Below are positions 1 through 7,941 of a DNA stretch of 49,731 bases, piece after piece. The DNA comes from Thermoproteota archaeon (GTDB lineage Archaea; Korarchaeota; JAOZGF01; JAOZFZ01): positions 1 to 49,731 of the forward strand of contig JAOZFT010000033.1 of assembly GCA_027492035.1 (NCBI GenBank), in the 5' to 3' direction. The translations under genes were made by a program, and so were the position numbers. How positions within the stretch are numbered: the stretch's first letter is position 1; every line of letters starts with the position of its first letter. Below the pieces are notes generated by a model. That model ran no database searches. It saw nothing but the letters and a program-made list of their open reading frames with translations, and was not told the DNA's origin.

Positions 1-153
1 TTTAAGATAGCAAATATTGGCGATCTAACAGCCAATGACATCTCTGTAAACCTCATTTTACCCGATAATACAACCGCTACTAAAACAAGATGGAAAATCA
101 ATAAATTAACGGGTGGAGAAGAAATAAGTTGCCAACGGATAAACTTCCGTTAA
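1..153 (+). CDS. C-terminal end of a secreted beta-sandwich (CARDB/NEW3-like) protein, 5' end outside window
   Basis: Frame 1 is open from the first base to a TAA at 151-153 (50 residues). The peptide contains IANIGDLTANDISVNL, the alternating polar/hydrophobic pattern with an N-x-G turn that is typical of CARDB, NEW3 or DUF11 beta-sandwich repeats in archaeal surface proteins. No C-terminal membrane anchor follows, so either the protein ends in a repeat or the frame has been broken; the last ten residues (CQRINFR) do not look like a domain end. The assignment rests on pattern only. The protein's start and total length cannot be seen. Confidence 0.5.
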   Translation, partial: FKIANIGDLTANDISVNLILPDNTTATKTRWKINKLTGGEEISCQRINFR

Positions 154-231
154 ATCCTTCTCTAAAGGGGTTTTTTCGGTTCCCTTCGCGTCAATAAGCT
201 TCATTTCACGCTTCACCCAATTTAGATCGAA

Positions 232-420
232 ATGGACTTTGAAACCGCTAGGGGAATAGTTGAGAAGTACAGAGCTGGAGGGGTTATGGATAGAGATGAC
301 GCTTTAAAACTCCTTGAATATTGCGGTGAAGTTAAATGTGAGAAATGCGAGCTAAATAAACACTATAGGAAATGCCCGATAACAGTGACCCTAGGCAAAT
401 CTTTCACTCTTTTGCCATGA
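232..420 (+). CDS. Small Cys-containing hypothetical protein (62 aa)
   Basis: ATG start; an in-frame TAG nine bases upstream limits the start. The C-terminal half carries CEKCELNKHYRKCPI (CxxC followed by a third Cys), which could bind a metal. The N-terminal half (MDFETARGIVEKYRAGGV) is a plausible helix. There is no convincing ribosome site upstream, and the last residues (GKSFTLLP) look unstructured, so this may be the start of a longer gene cut short by a frameshift. I do not recognise the family. Confidence 0.4.
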   Translation: MDFETARGIVEKYRAGGVMDRDDALKLLEYCGEVKCEKCELNKHYRKCPITVTLGKSFTLLP

Positions 421-460
421 AGCATATGCTCGGCCGAGAAACCTCTTCAAATGAGAGGTT
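421..460. repeat. Two abutting palindromes plus a 7-bp hairpin
   Basis: Directly after the stop of the small ORF come the perfect palindromes AGCATATGCT (421-430) and CTCGGCCGAG (429-438). A perfect stem AACCTCT/AGAGGTT follows (440-446 with 454-460, 7-nt loop). No T-run follows, so a terminator is not supported. It may be a protein-binding site or chance. Confidence 0.5.
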
Positions 461-541
461 AAGGTTAGTGAAAAACTTGTGGAATAACTGAAACTAGACA
501 CTTAAAGCCAAGGGTAGAGTTAAGGTTTAATGGTTTTTTGA

Positions 542-569
542 GTGAGCATTAGGGAGTGAGCATTAGGGA
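542..569. repeat. Tandem duplication of a 14-bp unit
   Basis: GTGAGCATTAGGGA occurs twice with no spacer (542-555 and 556-569). It lies in non-coding DNA. Two copies only, so it is probably a slippage or repair scar. Confidence 0.75.
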
Positions 570-667
570 ATATGTTGCATTAAACACAATGCTTAATCCC
601 GCAGGCCAAAAGGTATCCCCAAACTAAATTGGATGCCTAACAAGTCCATATATACCTGAGGTTTTTA

Positions 668-850
668 ACTTCTCTTTGCACAAGGTACGGGACAGAGGCT
701 GCAACCAAATACTTGTTGACACATCTAGGACTAGGCCCCTACCTTTACGCCGTAATTCACTGGGTTGACCAAGACGGTTCAGGAACAGTAAACGGTAAAG
801 ACTTGGTAGAAACTGTTCAACAGGGAATATACCACATAACCCCAGGAAAA
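668..850 (+). pseudogene. Gene fragment with an EF-hand/dockerin-like calcium loop
   Basis: After an in-frame TAA at 665 the frame reads about 55 protein-like residues, including YGTEAATKYLLTHLGLGPY and the loop DQDGSGTVNGKD, which fits the 12-residue EF-hand/dockerin pattern (D at 1, 3 and 12, G at 6). The frame stays open to 1087, but past about 850 the product becomes a Lys/Arg-rich string with no domain character. No ribosome site precedes the possible TTG start at 713. I read this as the remnant of a secreted or surface protein gene. The parent family is not identified. Confidence 0.35.
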
Positions 851-1361
851 CGTAACACTCACTCCACTAAACGTAACAAAATAAAACCATTAAAAAGCCG
901 CAGAAAAAAGGAACTCCCCTTCCCTTTTTTGAAAATTTTAGGCAGATTCTTCCTTGGAAACAATGGAGTAATAGGTCTTGAAAAGGGAAAGAAAACGTTA
1001 AAGAAGCGATTGAAAGGGAAGGAGCTAATTCAAAGGTTAAAAAACTATCTAATCTTTGTTATTGATTCTATGAAATGTTTCATTTAATTTAGTGGAAAAA
1101 GGATGTTCGTAAGAATTTCTTATAAATCTAAAGGGAAAAGTGTAAAGGATATAACAGCTCCTTAACAAGCTTTCTTGTAACTTTTTAACTTTCAAGGTTG
1201 ATGAAGCATTGAAGAATCAGCGTTTCCTTGAAGATGCGGCGGGGGCTTTCCAGCACATGTCCACAAAATTTTTAAAGTATTTTCAGCTATACTTCTCTTT
1301 TCACAGTTTATTCATAAACGTTTTAATAAATCTTGTGGTTAATAGGGTAGAGGTTTTCCCT

Positions 1362-2240
1362 TTGGTTAACGATATAAAACCAGGGGAATCATTGGCTGCT
1401 TTCTTTAAAATAACTAAACCTAAACAGGCTCTCCTGCTTCTTTTCACAGCCTTTTCAACTTACATTTTAACTTTCAACCTTAAAAAAGCAAGGGTTCCAG
1501 TAGAGGGAATGACTGTTTTCTTTCCTCTTTTATTGGCTTTAATGGGCGTTGACACATTAAATAACTACTTAGACAGAGACATAGATGCTGTAATGGAGAG
1601 GACTAGAAACAGGCCCTTACCTAAGGGGGAACTAAAACCCTTAACTGCTCTACTTTATGGTTCAGCCCTAATTCTTTCAGGGTTAATTTTTTCTGCGGCA
1701 ATTAACCCAAAATTGTTCATTGTAATCTTAATAGGTTCCTTAATTGATTTATTTGCGTATACAAAGTTTTTGAAGAGAAGATCTCCACTAAATATTATAA
1801 TTGGTTCATTTGCAGGTGGAGTTCTTCCTATCTATGGTTGGTTAGCTGCCTATGAATCCTTAACTTTAACTCCCTTCCTAATAAGTTGCTTAATTATTTT
1901 TTGGACGCCTTCACACATCTGGTCCTTAGCTCTCTTTTATAAAGAAGACTACAGAAAAGTGAATGTTCCAATGTTGCCTGTAGTTAAAAGTGACAACTTC
2001 ACCATAAAAGCGATAGCTTCAACGAACATTTTAACCTTTTTAGATTCTTTAATAATAGGTGTGGAAGCCCATTTAACCATTATTTACTTTCTGGTTATTA
2101 TTGCATCAAGTTTATTTTATCTTTCCCTAAACCTGTACGGCTTATTTAATCCTTCCCTGAAAATAGCTAAATACATGTTTAAAGCATCATCTCCATTCCT
2201 TGCTGTAGTTTTAGTTTCAATAATTTGTTTTTCCTTATAA
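1362..2240 (+). CDS. ctaB: UbiA-family prenyltransferase, protoheme IX farnesyltransferase (heme O synthase)-like
   Basis: Integral membrane prenyltransferase of about 292 aa with many hydrophobic segments. The first Asp-rich motif is NNYLDRDIDAVMERTRNRPL (residues 67-86). WTPSHIWSLALFYKEDYRKV with VPMLPVV follows (181-207). The pair closely matches heme O synthase (CyoE/CtaB), which transfers farnesyl from farnesyl-PP to heme b. The frame is open upstream to 1209, but the added residues are not family-like. TTG 1362 has an AGAGGT ribosome site 7 nt upstream and gives the usual family length; GTG 1335 is the alternative. No heme-copper oxidase genes lie nearby. Other UbiA activities cannot be excluded. 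Confidence 0.82.
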   Translation: MVNDIKPGESLAAFFKITKPKQALLLLFTAFSTYILTFNLKKARVPVEGMTVFFPLLLALMGVDTLNNYLDRDIDAVMERTRNRPLPKGELKPLTALLYGSALILSGLIFSAAINPKLFIVILIGSLIDLFAYTKFLKRRSPLNIIIGSFAGGVLPIYGWLAAYESLTLTPFLISCLIIFWTPSHIWSLALFYKEDYRKVNVPMLPVVKSDNFTIKAIASTNILTFLDSLIIGVEAHLTIIYFLVIIASSLFYLSLNLYGLFNPSLKIAKYMFKASSPFLAVVLVSIICFSL

Positions 2241-2338
2241 ATTCTCGAAAAACTCTGTCCCTATCTTTTAAATAGACTCCATAAAACCTTGTCGCTGGAG
2301 GCATTTTCTCTTTTGAAAATAAGTTAGGAGGAGGAAAG

Positions 2339-3478
2339 TTGAAAGGTTTAGGGCAGGAATTAAGGAAATACTTAAATCCATGGTTTTCTTCGCTTGAAAA
2401 CCCTTCTGAAGCCCAAATCAAACTTCTAAAAAAATTAATTAATGTTTACAAAGGAACAAGGTATGGTGAAGAACACGATGTAAAAGAGGTAGGGTCTATT
2501 GAAGACTTTAGGGAGAAATTTCCAGTTGTAAAGTACAATGACCTTAAACCTTACCTGAAAAAAGTTTATGAAGGAGAATACAACGCTATTCTTAATGAAC
2601 CTCCAGTTATTTTTATGATGACAAGAGGAACAACAGGTAAATCAAAAATTATACCTGTCACTAAGTCTGAACTTGATTTAAAAATGGAAATCAGCGGAAG
2701 AGCTTTGTTGAACCATGTTTACAGAACAAAAACCTTTGAAGTACTTGAAGGGTACGATTTAAACCTTAACTTTCCATCAAAAATTGGGGAGATAAGCATT
2801 AAAGGAAAAAGGTATAGTTGTGGGTTCAGTTCAGGGATCTACGCTATGTACAGTGCTGAAAGAAGAAAAATTAAGCTTGTGCCGGAACAGCAAGAAATAG
2901 ACAAGTTAGGGCCTAATTTAACAAGGAAAGGGTGGGAGAAAAGGTTTGAACTTGTTTATGAAAAAGCTAAAGAAAAAAAGGTGACAATGCTGATAGGAGT
3001 GGTTCAAGTTATGATTGAATTTGCGAAATACCTTAAAAGAAAACATAAACTATACCCTAAAAACGTATGGAGACATTTAAAAGTTATCAACGCCTCCAGC
3101 GCCCCGAACATTCAGACAATCTATAAAGAAAGGCTGCAAGCTTTTTATGGAAAGGTTTCAGTTGTTGAAACGTATGCTGCAACAGAAGGTGTTTTTGCGC
3201 AGCAACTTGACGCCAAGCCCTTTGTTTCCCCAAATTATGACTGCTACATTTTCGAAGTTGAAACCAGGAAAGAAGTTAAAATGCTTTATGAAATGAAGAA
3301 GGGAGAAATCGGTAAATTAATTGTTTCTTCTCTCCTTTTCCCTAGATATGACATTGGCGACCTGGTCCGTTGTGAAAGAGGAAAATACTTTGTTGTCATA
3401 GGAAGAGCTAACAAGAAAACATTAATCACCCATTACCTCAACCAATTCCTTAATTACTTCACATTAAGAAAGGAGTAG
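2339..3478 (+). CDS. GH3-family adenylate-forming (acyl-acid amido synthetase-like) protein, short at the C terminus
   Basis: TTG start with a strong GGAGGA ribosome site at 2328-2333. The protein (379 aa) carries the three adenylation signatures of GH3 enzymes: a P-loop-like MMTRGTTGKSKIIPVT (93-108), YAATEG (279-284) and YDIGD (337-341). GH3 proteins activate carboxylic acids with ATP and may conjugate them to amines; archaeal substrates are unknown. Known bacterial and plant members are usually about 500-600 aa. This one stops some 40 residues after YDIGD, so most of the C-terminal lid domain is missing. Either it is a minimal form doing only adenylation or it was cut by a recent stop. Confidence 0.75.
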   Translation: MKGLGQELRKYLNPWFSSLENPSEAQIKLLKKLINVYKGTRYGEEHDVKEVGSIEDFREKFPVVKYNDLKPYLKKVYEGEYNAILNEPPVIFMMTRGTTGKSKIIPVTKSELDLKMEISGRALLNHVYRTKTFEVLEGYDLNLNFPSKIGEISIKGKRYSCGFSSGIYAMYSAERRKIKLVPEQQEIDKLGPNLTRKGWEKRFELVYEKAKEKKVTMLIGVVQVMIEFAKYLKRKHKLYPKNVWRHLKVINASSAPNIQTIYKERLQAFYGKVSVVETYAATEGVFAQQLDAKPFVSPNYDCYIFEVETRKEVKMLYEMKKGEIGKLIVSSLLFPRYDIGDLVRCERGKYFVVIGRANKKTLITHYLNQFLNYFTLRKE

Positions 3479-3535
3479 TACACTTTGGTAACATAGCCTC
3501 TACATAAACAGTTTTGTTGTTGACTTAAAATTTAT

Positions 3536-4945
3536 TTAAAAAACAGGAAAAATTTGCAGGAAATGTACGTAACGTTTAAACATGTATTTCAACATGTGCC
3601 TCCATATTCTTCTCTTCCATTCGTTTCTGGAAAACAGTCCCTCCAGTAAAAAGTGAAGATTCAAGTAGGTTTCCTCGTAACATAAAGAATAAAGCCTCAT
3701 AACTTGCTTCCTTGTTAAATATTTTGTTGGCATTAAAGCATGAGCCATGTCGTATTTGGAGTAGTCCGTGACTTCGATTAAATTTTTGTTTTTGGCTTCA
3801 TCAAATAAATCGGAACCTGGGAAAGGAGTCAAGACAGTGTAAATAGGGAAATCTACACCCAGCTTTTTCATAAAATTTACTTTCTCCATAATTGTTTCAT
3901 ACTTGTCTCCCCAAGTCCCTATAATCATTAATCCTTGACAAATTATGTTATTTTGTTTAAGAAGTTTAACTGCTTTCTTAACAGTTTCTATTTTCAAGTT
4001 TTTCCTTAGAACAGAAAGTTCATTATCGGTAGCTGCTTCAACTCCTATTTGAACCATTAAATTCCCTGCTCTCCTCATTTTAGGAAGTAAATCTCTGTAT
4101 TTCACAACAAAATCAGCTCTTCCTTGATAATACCAGTTCACATCTAAACCTCTCTCCTCTATTTCACTACATATTTTTTCCATGTGCTGTTTATCCACGT
4201 TAAAACAGTCATCTCCAAACCAAATACTCTCTCTTCCATACTTCTGCGTTAACAGTTCAATTTCATCCACTACCTTGGAAGGGTCTCTTTTTCTCCATTT
4301 CCTGTGCCAGAATTTCCACTCTGAACAGAAGAAACAACTAAATGGGCACCCCCTACTTGAAAGTACAACAGAGAATTTACCTAAAACAGGGAAAAAATAT
4401 TTTTTCATGGGTAAAAGATGATAAGCAGGCATCGGTAACTCATCAAGGTTTAGAAGGAGAGAGGGGTCAGGGGTTTCATAAATTTTTCCATTTAACCTGA
4501 AAATCAACCCTTTAACATTGGATAAACTAGTTCCCTTTTCTAAGGCTTTTATTAACTTAGAAAAAATAAGTTCTCCTTCCCCTTTAACAATTAAGTCAAT
4601 TTCAGAATGTTTTTTAAGTATTTCTCTACCCATGAACGTTGCATGGGAACCACCTAGCACGGTTTTAATTTCTCTATCGACTTTTTTAACTACTTCAGCT
4701 GTCTTTAAAGCAGTGTAAAAAAAGGGGGTGATAGCGGAAACCCCTACAACGTCAGGCTTCCTTTTCTCTACTTCAGACGTTAAACTACCCCAATCAATGT
4801 TTTCAGCGTTACAGTCCAGTATCTCTACTTTGTATCCTTCCCTCTCAACCATCGAAGCCAAGTAAGCTAACCCAAGTGGAGGTGAAACATGTTTCCCCAT
4901 CAGTTCCCAGAAAGGTTTAGGAGGTTCAATAAGTAAAACATACAT
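3536..4945 (-). CDS. B12-binding-domain radical SAM protein
   Basis: 469 aa. The N-terminal half is a cobalamin-binding-type Rossmann domain (PPLGLAYLASMVE at 22-34, then VGVSAITPFFY and LGGSHATF). The radical SAM core starts with SSRGCPFSCFFC, giving the 4Fe-4S ligands C200, C204 and C207. The layout matches the BchE/hopanoid-methylase type (class B/E) of radical SAM enzymes, which methylate or rearrange unactivated carbons in lipids and tetrapyrroles. The substrate is not predictable. The start lies one base after the stop of the upstream membrane protein gene, so the two are co-transcribed. A lipid target would fit that partner, but this is inference. Confidence 0.85.
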   Translation of the reverse strand: MYVLLIEPPKPFWELMGKHVSPPLGLAYLASMVEREGYKVEILDCNAENIDWGSLTSEVEKRKPDVVGVSAITPFFYTALKTAEVVKKVDREIKTVLGGSHATFMGREILKKHSEIDLIVKGEGELIFSKLIKALEKGTSLSNVKGLIFRLNGKIYETPDPSLLLNLDELPMPAYHLLPMKKYFFPVLGKFSVVLSSRGCPFSCFFCSEWKFWHRKWRKRDPSKVVDEIELLTQKYGRESIWFGDDCFNVDKQHMEKICSEIEERGLDVNWYYQGRADFVVKYRDLLPKMRRAGNLMVQIGVEAATDNELSVLRKNLKIETVKKAVKLLKQNNIICQGLMIIGTWGDKYETIMEKVNFMKKLGVDFPIYTVLTPFPGSDLFDEAKNKNLIEVTDYSKYDMAHALMPTKYLTRKQVMRLYSLCYEETYLNLHFLLEGLFSRNEWKRRIWRHMLKYMFKRYVHFLQIFPVF

Positions 4946-4946
4946 T

Positions 4947-5327
4947 CTAGGCCCTTTTCTTAATCTTAATCAATCCCTTAAGAATCAACCACAAACCAAT
5001 CACTACAAAAATAAAAGGCCACCAATCCGTAACTCCGTAAATAAATACTAAACCTAAACCTACAAATAAAACTCCTGCAAAAATCCTTCCTGAAACAGGT
5101 CTCCTATATTCAGGAACTGTTTTTCTAATGAGTGCATCAACCAAAAACAAAATCCCTAAACCAAAAATGAAATATGCCCACCATTCACTCCAAGAAATAA
5201 CCTTTTTAGTTGCTAAGTAAAAGGTTACACCTAAAAGTAAAAGAACAAGGCCACTGAAAACTACACGCAAAGGGTCCTTCTCTCTCTTCTCCCACTCCTC
5301 CTTTTCATTTCTTTCCTTCCAAGCCAT
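4947..5327 (-). CDS. Small four-helix membrane protein, unknown function
   Basis: 126 aa with a charged N-terminus (MAWKERNEKEEWEKREKD) and four hydrophobic stretches: about residues 22-42, 48-66, 83-100 and 104-118. Trp and Gly near the helix ends recall LiaF/DUF5668-type membrane sensors or stress proteins, but no diagnostic motif is present. It ends one base before the ATG of the radical SAM gene and is the first gene of that minus-strand pair. Confidence 0.65.
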   Translation of the reverse strand: MAWKERNEKEEWEKREKDPLRVVFSGLVLLLLGVTFYLATKKVISWSEWWAYFIFGLGILFLVDALIRKTVPEYRRPVSGRIFAGVLFVGLGLVFIYGVTDWWPFIFVVIGLWLILKGLIKIKKRA

Positions 5328-5755
5328 TCACACAACCTCCGCATGTAAAAAGTTCTTATTTTAAATTTTTATTTTTGTTTTCATGTTCAGAAAAATTTTT
5401 CAAAAATTTTTTGTTAATGGATTGATCTTCTTTAAAAAAGAAATAAATATTTAACGAAATTAAATTTTTTCTATGGGTTCTAAATATTCTTAAGGGAACA
5501 TGTAGCAAGTTACTAAAAAGAGCATTCTTCCCCTCTGCAATTTTTTAGCTTTTTAATTTTTTTCCCTGTCTCTTTGGAACCAGTTTTTCTCTCCTTCAAA
5601 AACTAATTTACATATTTTTTATTTTTTAACCTATAAACTGAACTATTTAATACAAAAAATTTAAAAAACAATCATGTATGTTATTATACTCCTTATTTTA
5701 CTGAACAATAAAAACCTTTAAAAAGTAAGAAGTTTTCTTTCAAAAAAGGAAGGAA
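5328..5755. promoter_or_regulatory. AT-rich divergent intergenic region; promoter of the lysine cluster at its right end
   Basis: No ORF or RNA gene seen. It separates divergent units, so it should hold two promoters. On the plus strand a TATA-like CTTTAAAAAG (5717-5726) lies about 32 nt before the GTG start at 5756, with a GGAAGG ribosome site at about 5748-5753. The rest is homopolymeric A and T runs. Confidence 0.45.
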
Positions 5756-7012
5756 GTGACACTTTTATGGGTGAATGTAAAAAGGGGAGTCGTAAAAAAT
5801 AGTTTCAACTTAATTTTTGACGCAGAATTACTTGAACCATTTAAAAAACAGAGAATATATGTATTGGATTCACCAAGAGAATTAGGTCAGTCATCTCCCC
5901 TCTACCCTTTTGCATCAGGCGACCAAGTATTTACAGAATACTTAGATCTTCTATTGAACAAAATACATGTAGATTTTGTGGAGATAGACAATCCAGTAGG
6001 AAGTTCAACAAAAACTAGACACGCCGTAATTGCAACATCGAAATATAAAAAAGTAGTTATTCATTTAAGAGCTCATAGTTTCGACGTTGATTATTTAATT
6101 AAAAACGTTAAAGAAGCAAGGAACGTAGCTGTTTTTACAAGTGCTAATTCAAATGATTTAAAAATGTCTTGGGAGAAACATTTTTCAGAAGTAATTAATG
6201 CTTTGACTTACTTACTTGACTCCTCTTTAAACGTAAGGTTTGCAGTAGAAAACTTTTTCGTTAACTCTAGAAACAAAAAATTAAGGAAAAAAATGTTTAA
6301 ACTCTACAAAGAAGCTGTTTATTTAGGTGTGCACGAACTGGATTTACCTGACACTAGCGGGCTTTCCAACCCTTTAGAAATGTATAAGTTAAGCCGTTGC
6401 TTAATTGAAACATTCAGAAATGAAGAAGTAACTATACACATTCATTCACATGCTTCTCCAGGACATGAACCTTTAGAAAAAGCTGTTTTTGCTTTAGCTG
6501 CAGTTTTAGCTGCAAAGAAAAAGGCATGTATTCACACAACAATTAATGGGAGAGCTGAAAGAGGATACATACCTTCTCTCGTGGATGTAACTGTTCGTTT
6601 AAAAGAGTTAGGTGCAAAAACTAAGATTAACTTTAAAGAATTACTGAACCTTTACCCTCTATATTTAAAACTTTTCTGGTGGTCCCCAGCATTTAACGGT
6701 TTACATCCGCCAATATGGCTTGACCCTTCAGTGAATGCACATTATTCAGGAACACATTACTCAAAAATACTTATGGATTCCTCTGACTACGACTCAAACC
6801 CTTTTTCCAAGTCTTCAATTAAAATTTCACACGTCAGCGGCAAACACGTAATCGCATCTTTAACTAAAAAATACTCAATAAAAACAGACAGTAAAAAGGC
6901 TTCATTGAAACTGAGAGAAATTCTTTCAACTCGAGAAGCTTTCAGGTACCTCTCTTCAAATGGGGAATTGAAAGAGTTAAGTTTACTGGAGGAAATAACT
7001 CAGGAAAGTTAA
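5756..7012 (+). CDS. Diverged homocitrate synthase-like DRE-TIM metallolyase
   Basis: 418 aa, GTG start with a good ribosome site. The whole LysS-type homocitrate synthase layout can be followed. A DSPRELGQ block (38-45) replaces the usual DxTLREGEQ, one residue shorter. HLRAHSFD is at 103-110, PDTSG at 198-202, and the metal-binding HxH pair is H230/H232 in HIHSHASPGH. INGRAERG is at 263-270, and C-terminal HYSGTH (329-334) and SGKH (361-364) match HKAGMH and TGRH. The usual ND after HxH has become AS. The family condenses acetyl-CoA with 2-oxoglutarate. The neighbours LysX and a homoisocitrate dehydrogenase support homocitrate synthesis for lysine, but the changed active-site blocks leave room for another acceptor. 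Confidence 0.72.
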   Translation: MTLLWVNVKRGVVKNSFNLIFDAELLEPFKKQRIYVLDSPRELGQSSPLYPFASGDQVFTEYLDLLLNKIHVDFVEIDNPVGSSTKTRHAVIATSKYKKVVIHLRAHSFDVDYLIKNVKEARNVAVFTSANSNDLKMSWEKHFSEVINALTYLLDSSLNVRFAVENFFVNSRNKKLRKKMFKLYKEAVYLGVHELDLPDTSGLSNPLEMYKLSRCLIETFRNEEVTIHIHSHASPGHEPLEKAVFALAAVLAAKKKACIHTTINGRAERGYIPSLVDVTVRLKELGAKTKINFKELLNLYPLYLKLFWWSPAFNGLHPPIWLDPSVNAHYSGTHYSKILMDSSDYDSNPFSKSSIKISHVSGKHVIASLTKKYSIKTDSKKASLKLREILSTREAFRYLSSNGELKELSLLEEITQES

Positions 7013-7036
7013 TAAAATGGAAAGGAGGAAAAATAA

Positions 7037-7891
7037 ATGGTGAAAATAGGTTTACTGGTGGATAAAATAAGACTGGATGAAAAATTAATTCTGCAAGCAG
7101 CTGAGAAACAAAACGTAGATATAGAAATAATAGACACTTCAAATTTAATGTTAAACATTACTGATCTCCAAAGTAATGTTTATCCTGACGTAGATGTTTT
7201 CCTTCAAAGATGTGTAAGTACACTTCGAGGCCTGTACATAACACAAATCCTTGAAGCTAAAGGGTGCACTGTCATAAACGATTTTAATTCGTCTCAACTT
7301 TGCCTAGATAAAGTAAGATGCTCAATAAAACTTACACAAAACAAAATACCTACACCTAAAACTTACGTGTGTTTCACGGAAAAAGCAGGACTTGAAGCCC
7401 TTAAAAAAATAGGGTATCCGGCTATTTTGAAGCCAATAATGGGAAGCTGGGCCCGTTTAGTTGCTAAAATAAACGATGAAGAAGCAGCTAAATCAATTTT
7501 TGAAGACAGGAACATGATGGGGGTTTGGTACAGTATTTTTTACCTTCAAGAATTCATTAATAAACCAGGGAAAGATATACGTTCAACAGTTATTGGAGAT
7601 AAAGTTGTTGCGGCAATTTATCGCATAAACACTAGTGATTGGCGAACTAACACAGCAAGAGGAGCAAAGGCTGTTAAATGCGAAATAAACCCTAGACTTG
7701 AAGAATTAAGTTTAAAAGCTGCTGAAGCAATGGGGGGAGGAATGTACGGTGTAGATTTAATGGAGACAAATGGGGACTATGTTGTCCATGAAGTAAACCA
7801 CTCTTTTGAATTCAAAAATGTTCAAAGAGTAACAGGTGTGGATGTAGCCAGTGAAATAATAAAATATTTAGTTGATGTTATGAAGAAATAA
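7037..7891 (+). CDS. lysX: LysX-type ATP-grasp ligase (alpha-aminoadipate--LysW ligase)
   Basis: 284 aa RimK-like ATP-grasp protein with ATG start and AGGAGG ribosome site. Family blocks are RCVSTLRG (58-65), PAILKPIMGSWARLVAK (128-144), NTARGAK (205-211) and HEVNHSFEFKNV (251-262), all strongly LysX-like; EVNH provides Mg/ATP ligands. LysX ligates the amino group of alpha-aminoadipate to the C-terminal Glu of the carrier protein LysW, protecting it for reduction and transamination to lysine; ArgX homologues use glutamate. It starts 24 nt after the homocitrate synthase-like gene and 50 nt before the dehydrogenase. No LysW-like ORF is next to it, which is unusual. Confidence 0.88.
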   Translation: MVKIGLLVDKIRLDEKLILQAAEKQNVDIEIIDTSNLMLNITDLQSNVYPDVDVFLQRCVSTLRGLYITQILEAKGCTVINDFNSSQLCLDKVRCSIKLTQNKIPTPKTYVCFTEKAGLEALKKIGYPAILKPIMGSWARLVAKINDEEAAKSIFEDRNMMGVWYSIFYLQEFINKPGKDIRSTVIGDKVVAAIYRINTSDWRTNTARGAKAVKCEINPRLEELSLKAAEAMGGGMYGVDLMETNGDYVVHEVNHSFEFKNVQRVTGVDVASEIIKYLVDVMKK

Positions 7892-7941
7892 AAATAGGTA
7901 CTTCTCAAAATTTCAAAAATTTATAGAAAGGTTTCTTTGTC

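Noticed and set aside
713-1087. 124-codon open frame as a complete gene
   Set aside because: Only the first 45 residues look like protein; the rest is a Lys/Arg-rich string, there is no ribosome site, and the protein-like part continues upstream of the possible start. Kept only as a gene fragment.
5328-5755. Possible small RNA or LysW gene in the gap before the lysine cluster
   Set aside because: No CxxC-bearing ORF and no G+C-rich foldable stretch; only A/T runs.
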